From Pelotomaculum sp. UBA3103 (GTDB lineage: Bacteria > Bacillota > Desulfotomaculia > Desulfotomaculales > Pelotomaculaceae), in NCBI GenBank assembly GCA_002365855.1, contig DFAP01000073.1, positions 1 through 31,345 on the forward strand: a stretch of 31,345 nt of DNA. The letters are read 5' to 3'. Numbering within the stretch: position 1 is the stretch's first letter; every line of letters begins with the position of its first letter. Both the position numbers and the translations under genes were made by a program. Shown here one piece after another: positions 1 through 6,130 of the stretch. The notes beneath the pieces are model-generated. The model was not told the DNA's origin and searched no databases. It saw nothing but the letters and a program-made list of their open reading frames with translations.

Positions 1-740
1 TCCATCAGCACCGAAGCGATGGGAATCATGGTCTCAACCCTGATATACATAGGGATCCCAATGACCGCGGCGACAGGTATAGCCCAGGGTTTGCCAGGTC
101 CGGCCGCCCGGATGATAAATTCTTCCGGAACAAAGCCGTAGATAAATGAACCGATGCCGGCGCCTATAATCAAGTAAGGCACAACCTGGCGGAACAAAGT
201 CCAGGTCTGGGCGCCGGCGCGTTTTAGTTTTTCATTATTTGTCAACAGTCCGGTAGCGGGCGTGGCGGACTCACAGCAGCAGGTGCTTTCCACCTGGACC
301 ATCTTGTAATCACCGGCAAGACCGAGCCGTTCCCATAAGGAGCCAATAGACACAGCCAGAGTAAAGGTAATTATGCCGTAAAAAAGTGTAATTTTCCAAC
401 CCATCATTGTTAAAAATAGAGCCATAATAACCGGGTTGAGCAATGGTGAAGAAATCAAAAAAGACATGGTGGCGCCAAAAGGAGCGCCCCCGTTGAGCAG
501 GCCGACCATTATTGGAATAGTAGAACAGGAACAAAAGGGTGTAAGTGCCCCCAGGGCAGCGCCCAGGATATTGCCCAGCCATCCGCGTGGTTTACCCAAA
601 ACCTTATGCATTGTCTCTTCAGAGACAAACTCCTGCAGCATGGCGACCAGAAAAGAAACACCAATAAACAACGCCAGCAGCTCACCGGAAATTATAAGAA
701 AATATTTCCCGGCGGACGTTAAGTTATTAACTTCAAACAC
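1..740 (-). CDS. Permease, COG0701/DUF318 family (3' end cut by window edge)
   Basis: The reading frame starts at a GTG (738-740) behind a GGAGG site and stays open for 246 codons to the window edge, so the C-terminus is missing. The product is hydrophobic with several membrane segments. It carries the family signature PFCSCSTIP (Cys70 and Cys72) followed by a second conserved stretch, SFLISSPLLNP, near residue 93. A CCC run (residues 154-156) lies in a hydrophilic loop. COG0701 permeases include ArsP-type organoarsenical exporters and YraQ-type proteins, but the substrate of this one cannot be told from sequence. The gene lies 51 nt downstream of the PadR-type regulator on the same strand, so the two probably form one operon. 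The vicinal cysteines in both proteins suggest metal(loid) or thiol chemistry; this is inference. Confidence 0.85.
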   Translation of the reverse strand, partial: MFEVNNLTSAGKYFLIISGELLALFIGVSFLVAMLQEFVSEETMHKVLGKPRGWLGNILGAALGALTPFCSCSTIPIMVGLLNGGAPFGATMSFLISSPLLNPVIMALFLTMMGWKITLFYGIITFTLAVSIGSLWERLGLAGDYKMVQVESTCCCESATPATGLLTNNEKLKRAGAQTWTLFRQVVPYLIIGAGIGSFIYGFVPEEFIIRAAGPGKPWAIPVAAVIGIPMYIRVETMIPIASVLM

Positions 741-791
741 AAAATAACCTCCAGACCTCGATAGTGTATTTGTGGTCAATTAAACGTTCTT

Positions 792-1166
792 CTACCGTAT
801 GGCTCTTAAGATATGAGCGGCCACTTCGCCCCAGGCCCCGGAAGCCACCTGCCAGGCCTCCTCTCCCTTGGGGGTCAGGGTATAAACCTTGCGTTCCCGA
901 CCGGAGACAACCCGAGTGATTAAATTTAACAATCCGGCATCAGTGAATTCTTTTAATACCGGGTAAAGCCCCCCTTCCGTAGGAGCGCAGCAACCATTTG
1001 TGAGTTCGGATACCTGTTTGGTGATTTCATAACCATGCAGAGGCTGCCGGTGAAGCACATGTAAGATAAAAAACCGGGAAAGACTCATTTTAATCATGCC
1101 GGCCCAGTATTCATGAGATTCGTATTTGACTTCAAAAACCCCCTTTGATATAAATACAACATGCAT
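792..1166 (-). CDS. PadR-family transcriptional regulator
   Basis: This is a winged-helix repressor of the PadR family: FFILHVLHRQPLHGYEI, then GLYPVLKEF, then GRERKVYTLTPKGEEAW. About 124 residues is usual for a short PadR protein. Cys59-Cys60 sit just before the recognition segment (NGCCAPTEGGLYP) and could be an effector-sensing pair. The start is uncertain. The longest frame begins at 1196, but that ATG lies inside the promoter. The ATG at 1166 is the first one after the predicted transcript start and would give an almost leaderless mRNA. A good AAGGGGGT site (near 1138-1145) precedes residues VKYESHEYW, but no standard start codon follows it; a start at ATG 1097 is also possible. It probably autorepresses itself and the downstream permease. 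Confidence 0.85.
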   Translation of the reverse strand: MHVVFISKGVFEVKYESHEYWAGMIKMSLSRFFILHVLHRQPLHGYEITKQVSELTNGCCAPTEGGLYPVLKEFTDAGLLNLITRVVSGRERKVYTLTPKGEEAWQVASGAWGEVAAHILRAIR

Positions 1167-1196
1167 AGACCATATATGCATTATATGTCTATGCAT
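1161..1196. promoter_or_regulatory. Palindromic operator of the PadR-permease operon
   Basis: A perfect 10-bp inverted repeat has arms ATGCATAGAC (1161-1170) and GTCTATGCAT (1187-1196), separated by 16 bp. It overlaps the -10 box and spacer of the minus-strand promoter. This is the geometry of a repressor site, and self-regulation is typical of PadR proteins. Binding by this PadR is inferred from position. Confidence 0.7.
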
Positions 1197-1209
1197 TAAA
1201 AAATGTCAA
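1180..1209 (-). promoter_or_regulatory. Sigma-A promoter for the PadR-permease operon
   Basis: On the minus strand, a consensus TTGACA (1204-1209) and a consensus TATAAT (1180-1185) are separated by 18 bp. The predicted transcript start is near 1173. The promoter is buried in the inverted repeat at 1161-1196. Confidence 0.8.
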
Positions 1210-1291
1210 TGAATTTTTACCGGCAATGTTCAATCTTTTTCCAGTTAAACCTTACAATATTTAGGCAAACTTTATGTTCTGCAGGATGTTC

Positions 1292-1320
1292 TTGTATAAT
1301 TTGAAAACATTATATATAAT
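1292..1320 (+). promoter_or_regulatory. Candidate promoter for the HTH-RNase J pair
   Basis: TTGTAT (1292-1297) and TATAAT (1315-1320) have 17-bp spacing in an AT-rich stretch, about 55 nt before the HTH gene. The -35 box is weak and several AT-rich alternatives exist nearby. Confidence 0.45.
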
Positions 1321-1383
1321 TTAGCTATATGTTTATATCATCTTTTATCATTAGTAACAAATAATTGCTTAGGAGTGACTCGC

Positions 1384-1572
1384 GTGGCGGAAGAAAATGA
1401 AATCATGACCATATCCCAGGTGGCAAAGTACCTTCAAATAAGTGAAATAACGACCTACCGTCTGGTGCAGGAAGGAAAAATCCCCGCCTTCAAAGTGGGG
1501 CGCAGCTGGAGGGTAAAAAGGGAAGACCTTAACGAATTCATTGAAATCCAAAAGCGGGGAGAAAGGTTTTAG
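1384..1572 (+). CDS. Excisionase-type helix-turn-helix DNA-binding protein
   Basis: A 62-residue protein consisting of one HTH_17/excisionase-type (MerR-like) domain: MTISQVAKYLQISEITTYRLVQEGKIPAFKVGRSWRVKREDL. This is the typical winged-HTH pattern of the Xis/AlpA-like family. The GTG at 1384 is chosen because AGGAG (1371-1375) lies 8 nt upstream; the GTG at 1375 would overlap that site. Only 3 nt separate its stop from the RNase J start, and the RNase J ribosome site lies within this gene, so translation is probably coupled. No integrase or other phage gene is nearby, so despite the family name it is more likely a chromosomal regulator. Its target is unknown. Confidence 0.85.
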   Translation: MAEENEIMTISQVAKYLQISEITTYRLVQEGKIPAFKVGRSWRVKREDLNEFIEIQKRGERF

Positions 1573-1575
1573 TTA

Positions 1576-3258
1576 ATGGTTAATATTAAAAAGAACGCTT
1601 TAAGTGTCATTGCCCTGGGGGGCGTCACTGAAATCGGCAAGAACATGTTACTCCTGGAGTGCAATGATGACATTATTGTTGTCGATGCTGGACTTAAATT
1701 TCCTACGGAAGAGCTGCCCGGCGTTGACCTGGTAATTCCCAATATCGACTACTTGAAAAGCAATAAAGAAAAAATCCGGGGTATTATTCTCACTCACGGC
1801 CATGAAGACCATGTGGGGGCGCTTCCCTTTGTACTAGGCGAACTCAATGTTCCCGTGTACGGCACGTCGCTCACCATGGGAATTGCCGGCAGCAAGTTGA
1901 TGGACAGGAACAACCTGAACATAAACGATTTTTCCTTAAATGTTATCATCCCTGAAGACAGGGTTAAGCTGGGCTGCTTCACGGTTAGTTTTTTCCGGGT
2001 AAACCATAGTATCCCAGACGGTGTAGGGCTGGCTATAGAAACCCCTGCGGGATTGGTAGTACACTCCGGCGACTTTAAAATCGACCAAACCCCCATAGAC
2101 TGCAAAGTTATGGAGCTAAATAAGCTGTCCCATTACGGCGAGCGCGGGGTGTTGCTGTTTATCTGTGACACCACCAATGTGGAAAAGCAGGGTTATACCA
2201 AGTCAGAGAAAGTGGTGGGAGAAACCCTCAAGAATATTTTTGAGCGGGCGGAGCAGCGAATCATCGTCACTACTTTTGCCTCCAATGTGCACAGGCTGCA
2301 GCAGATCATTAATGCCGCCGGAGCCTGTGGCCGTAAGGTGGCCCTAGCCGGCAGGAGCATGCTTAACATAGCCGACGTGGCTTTGACCCTGGGCTACCTC
2401 CAGGTGCCTCCCGGCATTCTGCTGGATGTCAATGACACCAACAAGCTGCCCCCGGAAAGGGTGGTTATTATCACCACCGGCAGCCAGGGAGAGCCGACCG
2501 CCGCCCTGACCAGAATGGCCCAGCGGGCGCATAGGCAGGTGCACATAGAGCCCGGCGACACCGTGGTAATATCCGCCAGCCCCATCCCTGGCAATGAAAG
2601 GCTGATAGCCAGGACTATAGATAACCTCTTTCGCATTGGGGCCCATGTGGTATATAAGATTGACGGCACTGTGCACGTCTCGGGGCATGCCTCCAGGGAA
2701 GAGATTAAAACGATGATAAACCTGCTGCGTCCCAAGTATGTTCTTCCTTTCCACGGCGAGTACAGGCATAAAATTCATTTCGCCGACCTGGTCGCAGGTA
2801 TGGGCATACCCAAAAGCCATGTTATCATATCTGAGATCGGTGAGCGATGGGAGTTTTACAGACACAAGGTAACCTTGGCCGGCAAGGTGCCGGCAGGTGA
2901 AGTCATGGTGGACGGACTGGGCATAGGTGACGTGGGTAACGCCGTTCTGCATGAAAGGCATAACCTATCGCAGAATGGTGTGATCGTGGTGGTGCTGGTT
3001 GTGGATCCCAAAACCGGTACGTTAATCTCAGGCCCGGAGATAGTCTCGCGTGGCTTTATCTATATCAGGGAAAACGTCAAACTGGTTGAAGAAGCTAAGG
3101 AAATTGTTTTAAACAGAGTTAAAAGCATGGATGCAAAACAGCTCAAAGATTGGTCATATATTAAGAGAAATATTGTTAATTCCTTATCTTCATTCATCTA
3201 CAAAGAAATAGGCCGCAGGCCGGTGGTGCTGCCTATAATAACAGTTTATAGAGGTTAA
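1576..3258 (+). CDS. rnj: Ribonuclease J
   Basis: A 560-residue metallo-beta-lactamase/beta-CASP ribonuclease, close to the usual 555 of B. subtilis RNase J1. The zinc motif THGHEDH places His74, His76, Asp78 and His79 exactly as in J1. The N-terminus NALSVIALGGVTEIGKNM and the beta-CASP/RMMBL segments (VVHSGDFKID, ISASPIPGNE, VHVSGHASREE, LPFHGEYRH) are intact, and a C-terminal domain follows. RNase J is a 5'-3' exonuclease and endonuclease of mRNA decay and rRNA maturation. Whether this is the J1 or J2 paralogue cannot be told from one copy. The start ATG lies 3 nt after the HTH stop, with an AAAGG inside the upstream gene. Confidence 0.96.
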   Translation: MVNIKKNALSVIALGGVTEIGKNMLLLECNDDIIVVDAGLKFPTEELPGVDLVIPNIDYLKSNKEKIRGIILTHGHEDHVGALPFVLGELNVPVYGTSLTMGIAGSKLMDRNNLNINDFSLNVIIPEDRVKLGCFTVSFFRVNHSIPDGVGLAIETPAGLVVHSGDFKIDQTPIDCKVMELNKLSHYGERGVLLFICDTTNVEKQGYTKSEKVVGETLKNIFERAEQRIIVTTFASNVHRLQQIINAAGACGRKVALAGRSMLNIADVALTLGYLQVPPGILLDVNDTNKLPPERVVIITTGSQGEPTAALTRMAQRAHRQVHIEPGDTVVISASPIPGNERLIARTIDNLFRIGAHVVYKIDGTVHVSGHASREEIKTMINLLRPKYVLPFHGEYRHKIHFADLVAGMGIPKSHVIISEIGERWEFYRHKVTLAGKVPAGEVMVDGLGIGDVGNAVLHERHNLSQNGVIVVVLVVDPKTGTLISGPEIVSRGFIYIRENVKLVEEAKEIVLNRVKSMDAKQLKDWSYIKRNIVNSLSSFIYKEIGRRPVVLPIITVYRG

Positions 3259-3269
3259 TGCGGGATATC

Positions 3270-3314
3270 TTAGGGGTAAAAATCCTTTAAATATCTGCTT
3301 TTTTAGCCCCCTAA
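3270..3314 (+). other. Stem-loop downstream of RNase J
   Basis: TTAGGGG (3270-3276) pairs with CCCCTAA (3308-3314), and flanking A- and T-runs inside the loop extend the pairing with a bulge. No U-tract follows, so it is at best a weak terminator and may instead protect the mRNA 3' end. The rest of the 177-bp gap before prfC shows nothing clear. Confidence 0.35.
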
Positions 3315-3435
3315 CCTTTAAATGGATAGAAGGCAAGTTTAACCTAATAATTCAGATTATAGACAACCACAGCGTCTGTTTCCTGTAAAAGCGTCATAGT
3401 AAACTAAGTTAATTTTTGGAGGAAGTCTAATCAGC

Positions 3436-5040
3436 ATGCAACAAGTAAAACTATTTGATGAGGTAAGAAAGAGAAGGACCTTTGCCATCATATCCCACCC
3501 GGATGCGGGCAAAACCACTTTGACTGAAAAGCTGCTGCTCTACGGTGGGGCTGTACGCCTGGCAGGCACGGTTAAAGCCCGCAAAGCGAAGCAATACGCA
3601 GTTTCCGACTGGATGGAGATTGAAAGGCAGCGGGGCATCTCGGTTACCTCCAGTGTAATGCAGTTTGAATATAAGAGTCATAAGATCAACATCCTGGACA
3701 CGCCCGGTCACCAGGACTTCAGCGAAGATACTTACCGGACGCTCATGGCTGCGGACAGTGCCGTCATGGTTATCGATGCGGCCAAGGGCATAGAGGAGCA
3801 GACTAAAAAGCTTTTTCGTGTTTGCCGAAACAGGGGAATCCCCATTTTTACTTTTATTAACAAGCTGGACAGATACGGAAAAGACCCCCTGGAACTCATC
3901 GATGAAGTTGAAAGAGTCCTGGGAATAAAAACATTTCCGATGAACTGGCCTATCGGCAGCGGCAGCGATTTCAAGGGGATTTACGACAGGAAGTCCGGTA
4001 AAGTTGAGCTTTACACCAGCCGGGAGCATGGCCGGAACATTATCTCCGCCAGCATTGGCAGCCTAGCCGACCCGGAAATTATTAGCAGATCGGACCCTTC
4101 CTTGCTTAAGAAGCTTGTGGATGATATTGAATTACTGGACCTGGCCGGAGATGACTACGAGGAGGAATTGCTCAGGAAGGGCCGGCTAACCCCGGTATAT
4201 TTCGGGAGCGCCCTGACCAATTTCGGTGTCAGCTATTTTTTGAACTCATTCATAATGCTAGCTCCTGCCCCCTCTGGGAGGTTGTCTTCTGCCGGGGTTA
4301 TTAAGCCTCATGAAGGGGAGTTTTCAGGTTTCATTTTTAAAATCCAGGCTAACATGAACCCGGCCCACCGGGACAGGATAGCTTTTATTCGCCTGTGTTC
4401 AGGTGTTTTCAGACGAGGGATGGTAGTTAAACATGTTCCCACCGGTAAACAAATCCGCCTGTCACAGTCCAAGCAATTCCTGGCCCAGGATGGTACTATC
4501 GTTGACGAAGCTTTTCCAGGCGATGTCATAGGGCTTTATGATCCGGGCCTTTTTCGCATTGGGGATACCCTGACGGAAAATAGCGACTTTGCCTACGAAG
4601 CCATTCCAAGATTTCAGCCTGAGTATTTCGCCAGAATCCATCTGAGAGACGCCATGAAAAGAAAGCAGTTTATAAAAGGGATGGAACAGCTGGCTGAAGA
4701 GGGGGCACTGCAAAAATATCATGACCTGAATGCTGGAACGGAGTCTCCGGTAGTCGGAGCAGTTGGGGTACTCCAGTTCGAAGTGCTGGAATATAGGATG
4801 AAATACGAATATGGTGTGGATATATTTTTAGAACACCTGCCATTTACCGTGGCCAGGTGGGTCCTGGGGAAAGGCGTGAACCTGCAATCTTCAGGGAACA
4901 GGCTGGTAGTTCAAGATGTTGACAACAACTATTTAATCCTTTTTGCAAACAGGGTCTATCTGGACTGGGAGAGCAGCAAAAATAAAGAAGTAACCTTTTT
5001 AGACCATCCCCCTGATGAAAGGAGCAAGTCATGCCTTTAA
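3436..5040 (+). CDS. prfC: Peptide chain release factor 3
   Basis: A 534-residue translational GTPase of the RF3 subfamily. The P-loop is SHPDAGKT (20-27), switch I includes RGISVTSSV, switch II is DTPGHQDF (88-95) and the base-recognition motif is NKLD (142-145). The SDWMEIERQRGISVTSSVM type of sequence and the C-terminal region separate RF3 from EF-G and TetM-type proteins. RF3 recycles RF1/RF2 after peptide release. GGAGG lies 13 nt before the ATG, which is long spacing. There are gaps on both sides, so it is probably monocistronic. Length is normal (E. coli RF3 is 529) and no key residue is missing. Confidence 0.95.
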   Translation: MQQVKLFDEVRKRRTFAIISHPDAGKTTLTEKLLLYGGAVRLAGTVKARKAKQYAVSDWMEIERQRGISVTSSVMQFEYKSHKINILDTPGHQDFSEDTYRTLMAADSAVMVIDAAKGIEEQTKKLFRVCRNRGIPIFTFINKLDRYGKDPLELIDEVERVLGIKTFPMNWPIGSGSDFKGIYDRKSGKVELYTSREHGRNIISASIGSLADPEIISRSDPSLLKKLVDDIELLDLAGDDYEEELLRKGRLTPVYFGSALTNFGVSYFLNSFIMLAPAPSGRLSSAGVIKPHEGEFSGFIFKIQANMNPAHRDRIAFIRLCSGVFRRGMVVKHVPTGKQIRLSQSKQFLAQDGTIVDEAFPGDVIGLYDPGLFRIGDTLTENSDFAYEAIPRFQPEYFARIHLRDAMKRKQFIKGMEQLAEEGALQKYHDLNAGTESPVVGAVGVLQFEVLEYRMKYEYGVDIFLEHLPFTVARWVLGKGVNLQSSGNRLVVQDVDNNYLILFANRVYLDWESSKNKEVTFLDHPPDERSKSCL

Positions 5041-5177
5041 AAAAGGGTCAGGTAGCTTCATAAATTGCAGGTGTAATAAAGCATGTTTTTATATTCTACA
5101 ACATTGAAGTACTGAGTACCAATAAAAAAAGGGAAATGTTTGCCTTCGTTGAATCATTTTTTTTGGAGGGATTGCAT

Positions 5178-5447
5178 ATGAAATTTGAACGATGGATAGG
5201 AAAAACTTGTGACATAATAAATGGGGAAGCTCAAGTTAAGATCAGAGTGCATCTAGCAGAAAGATGGTGTGGTTATGACATTGCAAGGGTCAGTGAATGT
5301 CTTATGCAAAAAGAGTGTGGGTTATCACACTGTGAGTTAATTAATTCAGAAGAAGAAAAAGCCATTGACCAACTAATATCAGACTACTATAAACAACTAG
5401 ACATAAGGGATAAAATCAGGGAAAGCATGAAAGACTCGAATGTTTGA
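5178..5447 (+). CDS. Small cysteine-containing protein of unknown function
   Basis: An 89-residue protein that I do not recognise. The ATG at 5178 is chosen because GGAGGG lies 7 nt upstream; an upstream in-frame ATG (5136) has no ribosome site. Five cysteines lie at 11, 31, 41, 47 and 52, the last four in the region around RWCGYDIARVSEC to GLSHCEL, which could bind a metal or cluster. The C-terminal third is charged and likely helical. There is no signal peptide or membrane segment, so it should be cytoplasmic. Base composition is more AT-rich than the flanking prfC and comEC genes. It may be co-transcribed with the membrane protein 52 nt downstream. Confidence 0.7.
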   Translation: MKFERWIGKTCDIINGEAQVKIRVHLAERWCGYDIARVSECLMQKECGLSHCELINSEEEKAIDQLISDYYKQLDIRDKIRESMKDSNV

Positions 5448-5499
5448 AGAAACTTTTTTATATTTAAAATTTTGGCTTAATAAAGGAGGAAGGGTATAA

Positions 5500-5892
5500 A
5501 TGGGTATATCACTAAAATATACCATGGCCTGGATTGGTTTGGTAATAATAGCTATTTTCAATGCTGGATTGCGTGAAACAGGTTACCGCCGTTTTATGAG
5601 CGAGCTTTCTGCTCACCAGTTGTCTACCCTGACAGGTATTTTGCTGTTTACCCTGTATTTATGGATTCTCGCGGGTATCTGGAAAATACAATCGACAGAA
5701 CTAGCTCTTGCCATAGGAGGGGTTTGGTTGGTTCTCACTATCTCATTTGAATTCATTTTCGGTCATTACATAATGGGGCATGCCTGGAGCAGCCTTTTAC
5801 ATGACTATAACCTGCTCAAGGGCAGGCTCTGGGTCCTGATACCGCTGTGGACCTTATTAGCTCCATATGTAATTTACAGGATTAAGCAATGA
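5500..5892 (+). CDS. Conserved four-helix membrane protein, unknown function
   Basis: A 130-residue integral membrane protein with about four transmembrane segments (roughly 9-27, 43-62, 68-90 and 108-127). It has a strong AGGAGG site before the ATG. Charged and conserved-looking stretches lie between the helices: FMSELSAHQLSTLTG, FEFIFGHYIMGHAWSSLLHDYNLLKGR and a closing APYVIYR. The histidines and acidic residues in the third loop could form a site. I recall similar uncharacterised proteins in diverse bacteria but cannot assign a function. A terminator follows 57 nt after the stop. Confidence 0.8.
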   Translation: MGISLKYTMAWIGLVIIAIFNAGLRETGYRRFMSELSAHQLSTLTGILLFTLYLWILAGIWKIQSTELALAIGGVWLVLTISFEFIFGHYIMGHAWSSLLHDYNLLKGRLWVLIPLWTLLAPYVIYRIKQ

Positions 5893-5906
5893 ATAAACAG
5901 CCCGGT

Positions 5907-5936
5907 TTGACACCTCTCGAATATAAATTGTATATT
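5907..5936 (+). promoter_or_regulatory. Candidate promoter just upstream of a terminator
   Basis: TTGACA (5907-5912) and TATATT (5931-5936) have 18-bp spacing. The predicted transcript start near 5943 is only a few nucleotides before the terminator stem at 5950, so any transcript would be very short unless termination is leaky and it feeds comEC. Confidence 0.4.
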
Positions 5937-5949
5937 ATAAGGTTTGAGC

Positions 5950-5988
5950 AAAAAACTCCCTTGTTATAAGAAAAAGGAGTTTTTTTTG
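5950..5988 (+). terminator. Rho-independent terminator before comEC
   Basis: AAAAAACTCC (5950-5959) pairs with GGAGTTTTTT (5977-5986), a 10-bp perfect stem with a 17-nt spacer, and the T-run extends to 5988. The A-run on the left side would also allow function in the opposite direction. It ends the 5178-5892 unit. Confidence 0.8.
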
Positions 5989-6130
5989 TTGTGGAGAAAG
6001 TTACACCGTTCCTTAATTTTCCTGGTTTACCACTAAAGTATGCCAAATTTTTACAAGGCTGGTTCACAATTATCCAGGAATAACTTTCTCAAGGATATCA
6101 ACCCCTATAACAGGCTGTTTGGAGAAGCAT

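Noticed and set aside
436..747. Plus-strand frame across the start of the permease
   Set aside because: The minus-strand permease frame is open to the window edge, has a GGAGG start and a family signature; the plus frame has neither.
1384..1572. Excisionase-like protein as a sign of a prophage or integrated element
   Set aside because: No integrase, attachment repeats or other phage genes are present, and the gene is coupled to a housekeeping ribonuclease.
2344..2961. Long antisense frame inside RNase J
   Set aside because: It lies fully opposite a well-conserved gene, has no ribosome site and shows no recognisable motif.
5107..5117. Palindrome GTACTGAGTAC upstream of the 5178 gene
   Set aside because: An 11-bp palindrome with no second copy and no promoter boxes placed around it; chance is a sufficient explanation.
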